Assembly: GCA_014655195.1 (NCBI GenBank)
Contig: BNBH01000009.1
Coordinates: 62,001 to 126,000, forward strand
Source of the DNA: Streptomyces cellulosae
GTDB taxonomy: Bacteria; Actinomycetota; Actinomycetes; Streptomycetales; Streptomycetaceae
Length of the DNA stretch: 64,000 bases
Reading direction: 5' to 3'
Positions 10,153 through 21,512 of the stretch are shown here, one piece after another (the stretch's first letter is position 1; each line of letters begins with the position of its first letter). Below the pieces are notes generated by a model. The model was given only the letters and a program-made list of their open reading frames with translations, was not told the DNA's origin and made no database searches. The translations under genes were made by a program, and so were the position numbers.

Positions 10153-11216
10153 CACGACGTACTCCGCGGCTGAGCCGGCTGCGCAGGGCGGTCCCCGAGG
10201 GCCGCGCCGGCCGGTCGGCCGAGACGCGTGGCGCGCGCCCGCGCCGCAGGGGCGCCCAGCCCAAGGTCGTCGCCCTCGGCGGCGGCATGGGCCTGTCCGC
10301 GTCGCTCGCCGCCCTGCGCCGGATCACCGGCGACCTCACGGCCGTGGTCACCGTCGCCGACGACGGCGGCTCCAGCGGCCGGCTGCGCGACGAACTGGGT
10401 GTGCTGCCCCCAGGTGACCTGCGCAAAGCACTGGCGGCGCTGTGCGGGGACGACGACTGGGGGCAGACCTGGGCGCGCGTCATCCAGCACCGCTTCCAGT
10501 CCAAGGGCGACCTGCACGAGCACGCGGTCGGCAATCTGCTCATCGTCGCCCTGTGGGAGCAGCTCGGCGACCACGTCAAGGCGCTGGACCTGGTGGGGCG
10601 GCTGCTCGGCGCGCACGGCCGGGTGCTGCCCATGTCCGCCGTGCCGCTGGAGCTCCAGGCGCTGGTCAAGGGCCACGACCCGGAGCGTCCCGACGACATC
10701 GACACCGTGCGCGGCCAGGCCACCGTGGCCCTCACCCCGGGCGAGGTGCAGTCGGTGCACCTGGTGCCGAACGACCCGCCGGCCGTGCCCGAGGCGGTCG
10801 CGGCGGTGCTGGACGCCGACTGGGTGGTGCTGGGACCCGGCTCCTGGTTCTCCTCGGTGATCCCGCACCTGCTGGTCCCGGAGCTGCTGGACGCCCTCGT
10901 CGAGACGAAGGCCCGGCGGGTGCTCTCGCTGAACCTCGCCCCGCAGCCCGGAGAAACCGAGGGCTTCTCCCCGCAGCGTCATTTGGAGGTTTTGGGGCGA
11001 CACGCCCCTAAACTCGCCCTGGACGTGGTGCTGGCCGACGAGGCCGCCGTGCCCGACCGCGACTTGCTGACCGATGCCGCCAAGCGGCTCGGCGCCGCGG
11101 TCGAGCTGGCCCCCGTGGCCCGGCCCGACGGAAGCCCCCGGCACGACCCGGAGCTGTTGGCCGCCGCGTACGACCGTATTTTTCGGATGCATGGAAGGAT
11201 CGGCCCATGGCGATGA
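10149..11216 (+). CDS. yvcK: YvcK/CofD-like gluconeogenesis factor
   Basis: Member of the GlmR/YvcK family, 355 residues, needed in other Gram-positive bacteria for growth on gluconeogenic carbon and for envelope precursor balance by binding UDP-GlcNAc. Diagnostic N-terminal stretch [20 protein letters not shown], then [16 protein letters not shown] and [13 protein letters not shown] basic leader of about 35 residues precedes the domain. It overlaps rapZ by four bases and whiA by ten. The order rapZ-yvcK-whiA is conserved across Gram-positives, which strengthens the call. A GACAC-containing palindrome near its 3' end (10994-11008) may belong to the whiA promoter. Confidence 0.95.
   Translation: MTRRTPRLSRLRRAVPEGRAGRSAETRGARPRRRGAQPKVVALGGGMGLSASLAALRRITGDLTAVVTVADDGGSSGRLRDELGVLPPGDLRKALAALCGDDDWGQTWARVIQHRFQSKGDLHEHAVGNLLIVALWEQLGDHVKALDLVGRLLGAHGRVLPMSAVPLELQALVKGHDPERPDDIDTVRGQATVALTPGEVQSVHLVPNDPPAVPEAVAAVLDADWVVLGPGSWFSSVIPHLLVPELLDALVETKARRVLSLNLAPQPGETEGFSPQRHLEVLGRHAPKLALDVVLADEAAVPDRDLLTDAAKRLGAAVELAPVARPDGSPRHDPELLAAAYDRIFRMHGRIGPWR
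10994..11008. promoter_or_regulatory. GACAC-containing palindrome upstream of whiA
   Basis: GGGGCG-ACA-CGCCCC is a perfect 6-bp dyad inside the yvcK coding sequence, about 200 bases before the whiA ATG. It contains GACAC, the core WhiA recognition sequence known from Streptomyces. Since whiA is reported to have an internal promoter within the preceding gene and to act on its own transcription, this is a candidate autoregulatory site. Chance occurrence in coding DNA cannot be excluded. Confidence 0.4.
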
Positions 11217-12196
11217 CGGCAGCGGTGAAGGACGAGATCAGCCGGCTCCCCGTCACCCGTACCTGCTGCAGGAAGGCGGAGGTCTCCGCCATTCTGCGGT
11301 TCGCCGGCGGCCTCCACCTGGTCAGCGGGCGCATCGTGATCGAGGCGGAGCTGGACACCGCCATGGCCGCCCGGCGGCTCAAGCGGGACATCCTGGAGAT
11401 CTTCGGCCACAGCTCCGAGCTGATCGTGATGGCGCCGGGCGGACTGCGCCGCGGGTCGCGCTACGTGGTGCGCGTCGTCGCGGGCGGTGACCAGCTCGCC
11501 CGCCAGACGGGCCTGGTGGACGGCCGGGGCCGACCGATCCGCGGCCTGCCCCCGCAGGTGGTCTCGGGGGCCACCTGCGACGCCGAGGCCGCCTGGCGGG
11601 GCGCCTTCCTCGCACACGGCTCCCTCACCGAGCCCGGCCGCTCCTCCTCCCTCGAGGTGACCTGCCCCGGTCCCGAGGCCGCGCTCGCCCTGGTCGGCGC
11701 CGCCCGCCGGCTGCACATCGCCGCCAAGGCGCGCGAGGTGCGCGGCGTGGACCGCGTGGTCGTCAGGGACGGCGACGCGATCGGCGCGCTGCTCACCCGG
11801 CTCGGCGCGCACGAGTCGGTGCTGGCCTGGGAGGAGCGCCGGATGCGCCGCGAGGTGCGCGCCACGGCCAACCGGCTGGCCAACTTCGACGACGCCAACC
11901 TGCGCCGCTCCGCCCGCGCCGCCGTCGCGGCCGGCGCCCGGGTGCAGCGCGCGCTGGAGATCCTCGGCGACGACGTGCCCGAGCACCTCGCCGCGGCCGG
12001 CCGGCTGCGCATGGAGCACAAGCAGGCATCCCTGGAGGAGCTGGGCGCGCTCGCCGACCCGCCGCTCACCAAGGACGCGGTGGCCGGACGCATCCGCCGG
12101 CTGCTGGCCATGGCCGACAAGCGCGCCCAGGACCTCGGCATCCCGGGCACGGAGGCCAACCTCAGCGAGGAGCTGGACGACAAGATCGGCGTCTGA
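11207..12196 (+). CDS. whiA: WhiA, sporulation transcription factor
   Basis: Developmental regulator acting with WhiB to trigger septation of aerial hyphae in Streptomyces; orthologues are also found in non-sporulating Gram-positives. 329 residues: N-terminal LAGLIDADG homing-endonuclease-like scaffold (start [15 protein letters not shown], then [18 protein letters not shown] and [20 protein letters not shown], degenerate for catalysis) and a C-terminal helix-turn-helix ([25 protein letters not shown], cut here by the limit of quoting). It overlaps the yvcK stop by ten bases and is the last gene of the uvrC-rapZ-yvcK-whiA operon. A hairpin follows at 12234. Confidence 0.97.
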   Translation: MAMTAAVKDEISRLPVTRTCCRKAEVSAILRFAGGLHLVSGRIVIEAELDTAMAARRLKRDILEIFGHSSELIVMAPGGLRRGSRYVVRVVAGGDQLARQTGLVDGRGRPIRGLPPQVVSGATCDAEAAWRGAFLAHGSLTEPGRSSSLEVTCPGPEAALALVGAARRLHIAAKAREVRGVDRVVVRDGDAIGALLTRLGAHESVLAWEERRMRREVRATANRLANFDDANLRRSARAAVAAGARVQRALEILGDDVPEHLAAAGRLRMEHKQASLEELGALADPPLTKDAVAGRIRRLLAMADKRAQDLGIPGTEANLSEELDDKIGV

Positions 12197-12233
12197 CCCG
12201 ACGCGTGACCGACTTCTGACGCCTGATCAGAGC

Positions 12234-12270
12234 ACCGGCGCCGCCGCCCAGTTGGGTGACCGGCGCCGGT
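12234..12270. terminator. Hairpin downstream of whiA
   Basis: ACCGGCGCCG (12234-12243) and CGGCGCCGGT (12261-12270) are perfect 10-bp arms around a 17-nt loop, 38 bases after the whiA stop. Probable operon terminator. Confidence 0.6.
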
Positions 12271-12362
12271 TCCGTGTGTCGGCGGCACCCTTGACTCGAT
12301 CATGTTGTGTCATGAGCCTGGCATCTGTTCGCTGCCGTGGCGGACCTCTTTCAGGGGGGCTC

Positions 12363-15317
12363 ATGAGACGAAGAGCGAGATCGATCCTCGCTGTCGGCAC
12401 GCTCCTGCTGGGCGGAGCCGGCTTCGCACCTGTCGCCCAGGCACAACCCGCACCGCCCTCGCCCGGTGACCCCGGCGAGGTCAAGGTCTACCGCGCCGAC
12501 GTCACCCGGCAGCAGGTACCCCTGCTGCTGGCGGCGGGGCAGGACGGTCACGAACTCGGCGAACGGGTGCCCGAACGGGGCACGGCCGCCGTCGAGGTGT
12601 ACCTCACCGAGGGACAGGCCCGGAAGCTGGAGAAACAGGGCGTCGACCTCACCGAGCACACGCTTCCCGCCCGGGCGGAGAAGCGCGTGGCGGACGCCGC
12701 CGAGGGCGTGTTCCGGCCGTACAGCGGCAAGGGCGGCCTCAGGGAGGAGATCCTGCGCACCGCGCAGCAGAACCCCTCCCTCACCAAGGTCGTCTCCATC
12801 GGAAAGACGATCCAGGGCAAGGACATCCTCGCCCTGAAGCTCACCAAGCAGGCCCGCGCGAAGAAGGACGGCTCCAAGCCGGCCGTCCTCTACATGGCCA
12901 ACCAGCATGCCCGTGAGTGGATCACGCCGGAGATGACGCGCCGGCTGATGCACCACTACCTGGACCGCTACCGCACCGACAAGCGGATCAAGAGGATCGT
13001 CGACACCACCGAGCTGTGGTTCGTCCTCTCCGCCAACCCCGACGGCTACGACCACACCTTCGCCGACGACGCCAACCGCCTGTGGCGCAAGAACCTGCGG
13101 GACGTCAACGGCGACGGGCAGATCGGCTCCGGCGACGGCGTCGACCTCAACCGGAACTTCCCCTACAAGTGGGGCTACGACGACGAGGGCTCCTCGCCCA
13201 GCCCCTCCAGCCAGACCTACCGGGGCGCCTCCCCGGGCTCCGAGCCCGAGACCCAGGCGATCGACGCCTTCCAGAAGCGCATCGGCTTCACCTACGGCAT
13301 CAACTACCACTCCGCCGCCGAGTTGCTCCTCTACGGGGTCGGCTGGCAGGTGGCCACGCCGACCCCCGACGACGTGCTCTACAAGGCGCTCGCGGGCACG
13401 CCGGACAACTCGGCGATCCCCGGCTACCACCCGCAGCTCTCCTCCGAGCTGTACACCACCAACGGCGAGGCCGACGGGCACGCGGCCAACGTCAACGGCA
13501 TGGCGATGTTCACCCCGGAGATGTCGACCTGCCAGACGGCCTCCGCGTACGACCCGGACGACGCCTGGGAGCCCGGCGACTGCCGTTCGATCTTCACGTT
13601 CCCGGACGACGAGACGCTGATCCAGCAGGAGTTCGCCAAGAACGTCCCGTTCGCGCTGTCCGTCGCCGAGTCCGCCGCGCACCCCGACCGGCCGTCCTCC
13701 GCGGTCGGCCTGGAGGCCGCGGACTTCACCCCGGCGGTGTTCACGACGTCCTACGCGCGCGGTGCGGACCAGGAGGTCTCCGTCGTCGTCCGCAAGTCGG
13801 TGCGCGACAAGGAGCTGCGGTACCGGGTCAACGGAGGCCGCACCCACGACGCGGACCTCAGGGCCTGGCGGGGCGGCGAGCGCTACGGAGGCGAGGACGA
13901 CCTCTACTTCGACGAGTACCGCACGAAGGTCCGGCACGCAGGGCCCGGTGACCGGGTCGAGGTGTGGTTCACCGGCAAGGCGCGCGGCGGCACGAAGGTG
14001 TCGAGCAAGCCCTTCACCTACACCGTGGCGGAGCGGCCCCGCGCGGACGTCCTCGTGGTGTCCGAGGAGGGCGCGAAGGCCACGGGCACCAAGACGTACC
14101 TCGACGCGCTGAGGGCGAACGGCCGGAGCGCCGCCGTCTGGGACGTCGCCGAGAAGGGCGCGCCCGACGCGCTCGGCGTGCTGAGCCACTTCCGCACCGT
14201 CGTCCACCACACCGGGGCGGCCGTCCCGGGCGTCGCCACCCAGCTCCAGCTGCGGGCCTACCTCAACGAGGGCGGCCGGCTGATCGAGGCGGGCGAACGG
14301 GCCGGCGGCAGCGTCGACCTCGGCGACGGCGTCCTGTCCGACGACTTCAGCCAGTACTACCTGGGCGCCTACTCCCGCACCGCCACCCCCGGCGCCACCG
14401 CGTTCACGGGCGCCGGACGCCTCACCGGCGCCGGCGGAATGCTCGGCGACGCGCCCGGGAACCCGCTCGACGGGCCGGGCAGCTTCGCCCTCACCTCCGA
14501 CGAGCTGCCGCCCGCGACGTACCCGCAGTTCAGGAGCGCCGGCGCCGGATCGTTCACCGGCACGGTCAACCCGTACGGGCCCTACGCGGGCTCCTCCATG
14601 GCGGCCGCCGTGCACACCGACGACGGCTACAAGCGGCTCACCCGCACCGTCGACCTCACCGGTGTCACCGCCGCCGAGCGGCCCATGCTGCGCACCCGTC
14701 TGCTGTGGGACACCGAGCCGGGGTACGACAACGTGATCGTCGAGGCGCGCACGGCCGGCGGCGACGACTGGACGACCCTGCCCGAGGCGGGCGGCGCCAC
14801 CCGCGCCACCGTGCCCGCCGAGTGCGCGGCCGGGTTCTACATCGCCGGGCACCCCTGGCTGGAGCACTATCTGACGCTCGGCGAGGACGGCTGCACCGCC
14901 GCCGGCACCACCGGCGTGTGGAACGCGCTCACCGGGTCCTCCGGCGGCTGGCAGCAGGTGGAGTTCGACCTGAGCGCCTACGCGGGCCGGACGGCCGAGG
15001 TGTCGGTCGCCTACGTGACCGACCCGGGCAGCGGCGGCCGGGGCGTCCTCGCCGACGAGGCCTCCCTGGTCGTGGGCGGAACGGTCACCGAGACCGAGGG
15101 CTTCGAGGAGTCCCTGGGCGCCTGGCGGGCCTCCGGGCCGCCACCGGGCAGCCCGGCCGTGCTGAAGGACTGGACCCGCACCGGGGAGCTGTTCCGGACG
15201 TTCGCGGCGGTCACCACCGAGGACACCGTGCTGCTGGGCTTCGGCCTGGAGCACCTCACCTCGGCGGCGGACCGGGCCGCCCTGCTGAGGAAGGCGCTGG
15301 CCGCCGTCCGGGGGTGA
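12363..15317 (+). CDS. Secreted M14 zinc carboxypeptidase
   Basis: Large exported metallopeptidase, 984 residues from the ATG at 12363, with GGGGG about five bases upstream. Residues 1-27 are a classical signal peptide (MRRRARSILAVGTLLLGGAG, cleavage after AQA). The M14 zinc ligands are HARE (His182, Glu185) and His316 in NYHSAAE, with the catalytic Glu near 386 in FTPEMS. GVDLNRNFPYKWG is the usual substrate pocket motif. The C-terminal 450 residues look like beta-rich domains, with a part resembling the immune inhibitor A/M6 accessory region (RTRLLWDTEPGYDNVIVEAR). It is monocistronic, flanked by hairpins, and typical of Streptomyces extracellular nutrient scavenging. Confidence 0.93.
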   Translation: MRRRARSILAVGTLLLGGAGFAPVAQAQPAPPSPGDPGEVKVYRADVTRQQVPLLLAAGQDGHELGERVPERGTAAVEVYLTEGQARKLEKQGVDLTEHTLPARAEKRVADAAEGVFRPYSGKGGLREEILRTAQQNPSLTKVVSIGKTIQGKDILALKLTKQARAKKDGSKPAVLYMANQHAREWITPEMTRRLMHHYLDRYRTDKRIKRIVDTTELWFVLSANPDGYDHTFADDANRLWRKNLRDVNGDGQIGSGDGVDLNRNFPYKWGYDDEGSSPSPSSQTYRGASPGSEPETQAIDAFQKRIGFTYGINYHSAAELLLYGVGWQVATPTPDDVLYKALAGTPDNSAIPGYHPQLSSELYTTNGEADGHAANVNGMAMFTPEMSTCQTASAYDPDDAWEPGDCRSIFTFPDDETLIQQEFAKNVPFALSVAESAAHPDRPSSAVGLEAADFTPAVFTTSYARGADQEVSVVVRKSVRDKELRYRVNGGRTHDADLRAWRGGERYGGEDDLYFDEYRTKVRHAGPGDRVEVWFTGKARGGTKVSSKPFTYTVAERPRADVLVVSEEGAKATGTKTYLDALRANGRSAAVWDVAEKGAPDALGVLSHFRTVVHHTGAAVPGVATQLQLRAYLNEGGRLIEAGERAGGSVDLGDGVLSDDFSQYYLGAYSRTATPGATAFTGAGRLTGAGGMLGDAPGNPLDGPGSFALTSDELPPATYPQFRSAGAGSFTGTVNPYGPYAGSSMAAAVHTDDGYKRLTRTVDLTGVTAAERPMLRTRLLWDTEPGYDNVIVEARTAGGDDWTTLPEAGGATRATVPAECAAGFYIAGHPWLEHYLTLGEDGCTAAGTTGVWNALTGSSGGWQQVEFDLSAYAGRTAEVSVAYVTDPGSGGRGVLADEASLVVGGTVTETEGFEESLGAWRASGPPPGSPAVLKDWTRTGELFRTFAAVTTEDTVLLGFGLEHLTSAADRAALLRKALAAVRG

Positions 15318-16550
<1,233 letters not shown>

Positions 16551-16579
16551 TCACGGAGCGGACGGCCTGATATGAGTGC

Positions 16580-16617
16580 AGGGCTCGGACGGTGCGGCGA
16601 CGCGCCGTCCGAGCCCT
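16580..16617. terminator. 17-bp hairpin with GCGA tetraloop between gap and pgk
   Basis: AGGGCTCGGACGGTGCG (16580-16596) pairs with CGCGCCGTCCGAGCCCT (16601-16617), one G-T wobble, closed by GCGA, a GNRA-type tetraloop. It begins 30 bases after the gap stop. Likely terminator or partial attenuator and 3' end stabiliser for gap. Confidence 0.85.
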
Positions 16618-16709
16618 GACGCACGTATCGGAACGGTCGCCCTCTTTCGATCACAAGCGATCACGAGCGAACAGGTCGCTGAACACGTTGCTCTGACAGG
16701 GAGCCCCCT

Positions 16710-17921
16710 ATGAAGACGATCGACGAACTCCTCTCCGAAGGCGTCGCGGGCAAGCGGGTCTTCGTCCGCGCCGACCTCAACGTGCCGCTGGACGGCACCA
16801 CCATCACCGACGACGGCCGCATCCGCGCCGTGCTGCCCACCGTCAAGGCGCTCGCCGACGCGGGCGCCCGCGTGGTCGTCGCCTCGCACCTGGGCCGCCC
16901 CAAGGGCGCCCCGGACCCCGCCTTCTCCCTCGCCCCCGCCGCCGCGCGCCTCGGTGAACTCCTCGGCGCCGACGTCGCGTTCGCCACCGACACGGTCGGC
17001 GAGTCCGCCGCCTCGACCGTCGCCGGACTCGCCGACGGCCAGGTCGCCGTCGTCGAGAACCTGCGCTTCAACGCGGGCGAGACCAGCAAGGACGACGCCG
17101 AGCGCGGCGCCTTCGCCGACCAGCTCGCCGCCCTCGCCGACGTCTACGTCGGCGACGGCTTCGGCGCGGTGCACCGCAAGCACGCCTCGGTCTTCGACCT
17201 CCCGGCCCGCCTGCCGCACTACGCCGGGTACCTCATCGCCACCGAGGTCGGCGTGCTGAGGAAGCTCACCGACGACGTCAAGCGGCCCTACGTGGTCGCC
17301 CTCGGCGGCGCCAAGGTCTCGGACAAGCTGGCCGTCATCGACCAGCTGCTCGGCAAGGCCGACCGCATCCTCATCGGCGGCGGCATGGCGTACACCTTCC
17401 TCAAGGCCAAGGGGTACGAGATCGGCTCGTCCCTGGTCCAGGAGGACCAGGTCCCGGTCGTCCAGGAGTACCTGGAGCGCGCCGAGAAGAGCGGCGTCGA
17501 GCTGGTGCTGCCGGTCGACACCCTGGTCGCCGACGAGTTCCCCGACATGAAGGCCAAGGCGCCGGGCAACCCCGAGAACGTCGCCGCGGACGCCATCCCG
17601 GCCGGGAAGATGGGCCTGGACATCGGCCCGGAGACCCGCAAGCTCTACGCCTCGAAGCTCGCCGACGCCGCCACCGTCTTCTGGAACGGCCCCATGGGCG
17701 TCTTCGAGCACCCCGACTACGCCGAGGGCACCAAGGCGGTCGCCCAGGCCCTCCTCGACTCCCCGGGCTTCACCGTGGTCGGCGGCGGGGACTCCGCCGC
17801 CGCGGTCCGTACCCTGGGCTTCGACGAGCAGGCATTCGGCCACATCTCGACCGGCGGCGGCGCCTCCCTCGAATACCTCGAGGGCAAGACGCTCCCCGGC
17901 CTCGCAGCACTGGAGGACTGA
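16710..17921 (+). CDS. pgk: Phosphoglycerate kinase
   Basis: ATP-forming glycolytic enzyme, 403 residues, the usual bacterial length of about 390-400. N-terminal substrate motif [15 protein letters not shown], then [12 protein letters not shown], and the C-terminal nucleotide-binding signatures [18 protein letters not shown] (shown in part) and [11 protein letters not shown]. An AGGGAG ribosome site precedes the ATG. Six bases separate its stop from tpiA, so the two are co-transcribed. Confidence 0.97.
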   Translation: MKTIDELLSEGVAGKRVFVRADLNVPLDGTTITDDGRIRAVLPTVKALADAGARVVVASHLGRPKGAPDPAFSLAPAAARLGELLGADVAFATDTVGESAASTVAGLADGQVAVVENLRFNAGETSKDDAERGAFADQLAALADVYVGDGFGAVHRKHASVFDLPARLPHYAGYLIATEVGVLRKLTDDVKRPYVVALGGAKVSDKLAVIDQLLGKADRILIGGGMAYTFLKAKGYEIGSSLVQEDQVPVVQEYLERAEKSGVELVLPVDTLVADEFPDMKAKAPGNPENVAADAIPAGKMGLDIGPETRKLYASKLADAATVFWNGPMGVFEHPDYAEGTKAVAQALLDSPGFTVVGGGDSAAAVRTLGFDEQAFGHISTGGGASLEYLEGKTLPGLAALED

Positions 17922-17927
17922 CCCTCA

Positions 17928-18704
17928 ATGACCACCCGTACGCCGCTGATGGCGGGCAACTGGAAGATGAACCTCAACCACCTCGAGGCCATCGCCCACG
18001 TCCAGAAGCTCGCCTTCGCCCTGGCCGACAAGGACTACGAGGCCGTCGAGGTCGCCGTCCTGCCGCCGTTCACCGACCTGCGATCCGTGCAGACCCTGGT
18101 CGACGGCGACAAGCTGAAGATCAAGTACGGCGCCCAGGACGTCTCGGCCCATGACGGCGGCGCCTACACCGGCGAGATCTCCGGCCCCATGCTGGCCAAG
18201 CTGAAGTGCACCTATGTCGCGGTCGGCCACTCCGAGCGCCGGCAGTACCACCACGAGACCGACGAGATCGTCAACGCCAAGACGAAGGCCGCCTTCAAGC
18301 ACGGCCTCACCCCCATCCTGTGCGTCGGCGAGGAGTTGGAGGTCCGCGAGGCGGGCAACCACGTCTCCCACACCCTCGCCCAGGTCGAGGGCGGTCTGAA
18401 GGACGTCCCGGCCGAGCAGGCCGAGTCCGTCGTGATCGCCTACGAGCCCGTGTGGGCCATCGGCACCGGCAAGGTCTGCGGCGCCGAGGACGCGCAGGAG
18501 GTCTGCGCGGCGATCCGCGGCAAGCTCGCCGAGCTGTACTCCCAGGAGCTGGCCGACAAGGTCCGCATCCAGTACGGCGGCTCCGTGAAGTCCGGCAACG
18601 TCGCCGAGATCATGGCGCAGGCCGACATCGACGGCGCCCTGGTCGGCGGCGCCTCGCTGGACGCCGACGAGTTCGTGAAGATCATCCGCTTCCGCGACCA
18701 GTGA
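17928..18704 (+). CDS. tpiA: Triosephosphate isomerase
   Basis: Interconverts dihydroxyacetone phosphate and glyceraldehyde-3-phosphate; 258 residues. All active-site elements are present: the Lys of GNWKMN near the start, His in VGHSERR, the catalytic Glu in [12 protein letters not shown] and the phosphate loop YGGSVKSGN. The ATG follows the pgk stop by six bases with a weak ribosome site, consistent with coupling. Two hairpins follow before secG. Confidence 0.97.
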   Translation: MTTRTPLMAGNWKMNLNHLEAIAHVQKLAFALADKDYEAVEVAVLPPFTDLRSVQTLVDGDKLKIKYGAQDVSAHDGGAYTGEISGPMLAKLKCTYVAVGHSERRQYHHETDEIVNAKTKAAFKHGLTPILCVGEELEVREAGNHVSHTLAQVEGGLKDVPAEQAESVVIAYEPVWAIGTGKVCGAEDAQEVCAAIRGKLAELYSQELADKVRIQYGGSVKSGNVAEIMAQADIDGALVGGASLDADEFVKIIRFRDQ

Positions 18705-18708
18705 GCGG

Positions 18709-18740
18709 CCGGGGTGCGCCCGCCCGCGGGCGCACCCCGG
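18709..18740. terminator. Hairpin downstream of tpiA
   Basis: CCGGGGTGCGCCC (18709-18721) and GGGCGCACCCCGG (18728-18740), 13 perfect base pairs with a 6-nt loop, four bases after the tpiA stop. Confidence 0.8.
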
Positions 18741-18780
18741 GATCGGGAGTAGGCCGCAGGGCCGATCCGTCGTACTCTTG

Positions 18781-18807
18781 CGGGGTCCAGTCCGGTGCTG
18801 GACCCCG
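18781..18807. other. Second hairpin, in the secG leader
   Basis: CGGGGTCCAG (18781-18790) and CTGGACCCCG (18798-18807) with a 7-nt loop, 37 bases before the secG start. It may sit in the secG 5' untranslated region; a regulatory role is only possible, not shown. Confidence 0.5.
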
Positions 18808-18843
18808 TGTCGTCCATCCGTTTCCGAGGAAGTTGGTCCAGCC

Positions 18844-19080
18844 GTGGTTCTGGGGTTCTCCATCGCCCTGATCGTCTTCAGCCTGCTGCTGATGCTGCTG
18901 GTGCTGATGCACAAGGGGAAGGGCGGCGGCCTCTCCGACATGTTCGGTGGTGGCATGCAGTCGTCCGTCGGCGGCTCCTCGGTCGCCGAGCGCAACCTCG
19001 ACCGGATCACGGTCGTGATCGGTCTGCTCTGGTTCGCGTGCATCGTGGTGCTCGGCATCACGATGAAGATGAACAACTGA
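18844..19080 (+). CDS. secG: SecG, preprotein translocase subunit
   Basis: Small membrane subunit of the SecYEG channel, 78 residues. Two hydrophobic helices (GFSIALIVFSLLLMLLVLM and ITVVIGLLWFACIVVLGI) are separated by the conserved cytoplasmic loop KGKGGGLSDMFGGG. The GTG at 18844 gives the expected length. AGGA lies 13 bases upstream, which is rather far. A longer frame back to 18778 would place unrelated residues in front. Linkage after tpiA is typical for actinobacteria and many Gram-positives. Confidence 0.94.
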   Translation: MVLGFSIALIVFSLLLMLLVLMHKGKGGGLSDMFGGGMQSSVGGSSVAERNLDRITVVIGLLWFACIVVLGITMKMNN

Positions 19081-19292
19081 CCCACGCGGCGCGATCCGCC
19101 CGCATTCCCCACGTAACGCCCCATGTTCGGTACGCGCAGCTGAGCGCGGCCTATCATGGGGCTTGCGTCTGGATGCGGAGACAGGTAACTCCTATCACTG
19201 GACGCGCGTTGGGCCTTACGTAGACTGAGGCGCTCGCAGCGAAGCGGTACGCCGACTCGCTTCGCGGCACCATTACGCAGGGAGTTACGACC

Positions 19293-19628
19293 GTGGCAAG
19301 TGGCAACGCGATCCGGGGAAGCCGGGTCGGGGCGGGGCCGATGGGCGAGGCCGAGCGCGGCGAGTCCGCGCCGCGGCTGCGCGTCTCCTTCTGGTGCTCC
19401 AACGGGCACGAGACACAGCCGAGCTTCGCGAGCGACGCGCAGGTGCCCGACACCTGGGACTGCCCACGCTGCGGCTTCCCGGCCGGGCAGGACCGCGACA
19501 ACCCGCCGGACCCGCCGCGCACCGAGCCCTACAAGACGCACCTCGCCTATGTGCGCGAGCGGCGCAGCGACGCGGACGGCGAGGCGATTCTCGCCGAGGC
19601 GCTCGCCAAGCTGCGGGGCGAGATCTGA
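19293..19628 (+). CDS. rbpA: RbpA-family RNA polymerase-binding protein
   Basis: 111 residues. It shows the RbpA pattern: basic N-terminus with IRGSRVG, a central domain with Cys residues (FWCSNGH and DTWDCPRCG), a PPRTEPYKTHLAYVRERRS linker equivalent to the sigma-contacting PPRTHWDMLLERR segment of classical RbpA, and a C-terminal helix LAEALAKLRGE. RbpA tethers the housekeeping sigma factor to RNA polymerase and stabilises open complexes. The divergence from canonical RbpA, plus the location beside pgi, suggests the second paralogue present in many Streptomyces (RbpB-like) rather than the main RbpA. GTG start with CAGGGAG upstream. Confidence 0.85.
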   Translation: MASGNAIRGSRVGAGPMGEAERGESAPRLRVSFWCSNGHETQPSFASDAQVPDTWDCPRCGFPAGQDRDNPPDPPRTEPYKTHLAYVRERRSDADGEAILAEALAKLRGEI

Positions 19629-19767
19629 GCACAGGCACACCGGGCGCAGTCGTCTGCCGCACGGCCGGTTCGCTCTCCGGACTCTTCCGTTCTCCTCACG
19701 ACTGATCAATTAGGTTGGGACCAGTCGGCACAGCGGGGACATCCAAGGAAGAAGGCTGAAGTCCGAG

Positions 19768-21420
19768 ATGAACGCAGACGCCCGTAGCAGGCTCCATCAG
19801 ACGCCCGAGTGGACCGCACTGGCCAAGCACCGTGAGGAGCTCGGAGAGGTGCGGCTGCGCGAGCTGTTCGAGGCCGCCCCGGACCGCGGCACCGGCTACA
19901 CCCTCCGGGTCGGTGACCTGTACGTCGACTACTCCAAGCATCTGGTGACCGACGAGACGCTGCGGCTGCTGCGGGAACTGGCCGCGGCCACGGACGTGTT
20001 CGGGCTGCGGGACGCGATGTTCCGCGGGGAGCGGATCAACACCACCGAAGACCGCGCGGTGCTGCACACCGCGCTGCGCGCGCCGAGGGACGCGGTGGTC
20101 GAGGTCGACGGGGAGAACGTCGTCCCGGCCGTGCACGCGGTCCTGGACCGGATGGCCGACTTCGCCAACCGGGTCCGCTCCGGCGAGTGGACCGGTCACA
20201 CGGGCCGGCGGATCCGCAACGTCGTCAACATCGGCATCGGCGGCTCCGACCTGGGCCCGGCGATGGCGTACGAGGCGCTGCGCGCCTACACCGCGCGGGA
20301 CTTGACGTTCCGGTTCGTGTCCAACGTGGACGGCGCGGATCTGCACGAGGCGATCCGGGACCTGGATCCGGCGGAGACGCTGTTCATCGTGGCGTCGAAG
20401 ACGTTCACCACGATCGAGACGGTCACCAACGCCACGTCCGCCCGCGCCTGGCTGCTGGACGAGCTCGGGGACGAGAAGGCGGTGGCGCGGCACTTCGTGG
20501 CGCTGTCGACGAACGCGGAGAAGGTGTCGGCGTTCGGGATCGACACGGCGAACATGTTCGAGTTCTGGGACTGGGTCGGGGGGCGGTACTCCTACGACTC
20601 GGCGATCGGGCTGTCGCTGATGATCGCGATCGGTCCGGACCGGTTCCGGGAGATGCTGGACGGTTTCCGTATCGTCGACGACCATTTCCGCACGGCCCCG
20701 CCGGAGGCCAACGCGCCGCTGATCATGGGCCTGTTGGGGGTCTGGTACAACAACTTCCACGACGCGCAGTCGCACGCGGTGCTGCCGTACTCGCACTACC
20801 TGTCGAAGTTCACCGCCTACCTCCAGCAGCTCGACATGGAGTCCAACGGCAAGTACGTCGGCCGGGACGGGCGCGAGGTCGACTGGCAGACCGGTCCCGT
20901 GGTGTGGGGCACGCCCGGCACCAACGGCCAGCACGCCTACTACCAGTTGATCCACCAGGGCACCAAACTCATCCCCGCCGACTTCATCGGCTTCGCCCGG
21001 CCCGTGGAGGAGCTGAGCGACGGGCTCGCCGCCCAGCACGACCTGCTGATGGCCAACTTCTTCGCCCAGACGCAGGCGCTGGCCTTCGGCAAGACGCCGG
21101 ACGAGGTGCGCGCCGAGGGCGTGCCCGAGGAGCTGGTCCCGCACAAGACCTTCCAGGGCAACCACCCCACCACGACGATCCTGGCCACCGAGCTGACCCC
21201 GTCGGTGCTGGGCCAGCTGGTCGCCCTCTACGAGCACAAGGTGTTCACGCAGGGCGCGATCTGGAACATCGACTCCTTCGACCAGTGGGGCGTCGAACTC
21301 GGCAAGGTCCTCGCCAAGCGTGTGGAGCCCGCCCTCACCGAGGGCGCCGACGTGCCCGGCCTCGACCCGTCGACGAAGGCCCTGGTCACCGCCTACCGCG
21401 AGCTGCGCGGACGCGGCTGA
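19768..21420 (+). CDS. pgi: Glucose-6-phosphate isomerase
   Basis: Interconverts glucose-6-phosphate and fructose-6-phosphate; 550 residues, full length. Family motifs: [18 protein letters not shown], the signature [15 protein letters not shown], and the C-terminal [14 protein letters not shown] and [10 protein letters not shown]. The ATG at 19768 fits the family start ([12 protein letters not shown]); the ribosome site is weak. It completes the glycolytic neighbourhood, though separated from tpiA by secG and the RbpA-type gene. A bulged hairpin follows immediately. Confidence 0.97.
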   Translation: MNADARSRLHQTPEWTALAKHREELGEVRLRELFEAAPDRGTGYTLRVGDLYVDYSKHLVTDETLRLLRELAAATDVFGLRDAMFRGERINTTEDRAVLHTALRAPRDAVVEVDGENVVPAVHAVLDRMADFANRVRSGEWTGHTGRRIRNVVNIGIGGSDLGPAMAYEALRAYTARDLTFRFVSNVDGADLHEAIRDLDPAETLFIVASKTFTTIETVTNATSARAWLLDELGDEKAVARHFVALSTNAEKVSAFGIDTANMFEFWDWVGGRYSYDSAIGLSLMIAIGPDRFREMLDGFRIVDDHFRTAPPEANAPLIMGLLGVWYNNFHDAQSHAVLPYSHYLSKFTAYLQQLDMESNGKYVGRDGREVDWQTGPVVWGTPGTNGQHAYYQLIHQGTKLIPADFIGFARPVEELSDGLAAQHDLLMANFFAQTQALAFGKTPDEVRAEGVPEELVPHKTFQGNHPTTTILATELTPSVLGQLVALYEHKVFTQGAIWNIDSFDQWGVELGKVLAKRVEPALTEGADVPGLDPSTKALVTAYRELRGRG

Positions 21421-21429
21421 TCCGCCGTC

Positions 21430-21465
21430 ACGGGAAGCGGACGGCTGCCCGCCGTCCGCTCCCGT
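21430..21465. terminator. Hairpin downstream of pgi
   Basis: ACGGGAAGCGGACGG and CCGTCCGCTCCCGT pair over 14 bp with one bulged A and a 7-nt loop, starting ten bases after the pgi stop. Confidence 0.75.
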
Positions 21466-21512
21466 ACAATCCCCGGGTCGACGAGCACGGCGAGCACTCG
21501 GGGGAACACGAC

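Noticed and set aside
12252..12362. N-terminal extension of the carboxypeptidase
   Set aside because: It would bury the clear signal peptide that begins at 12363 and overlaps the whiA hairpin region.
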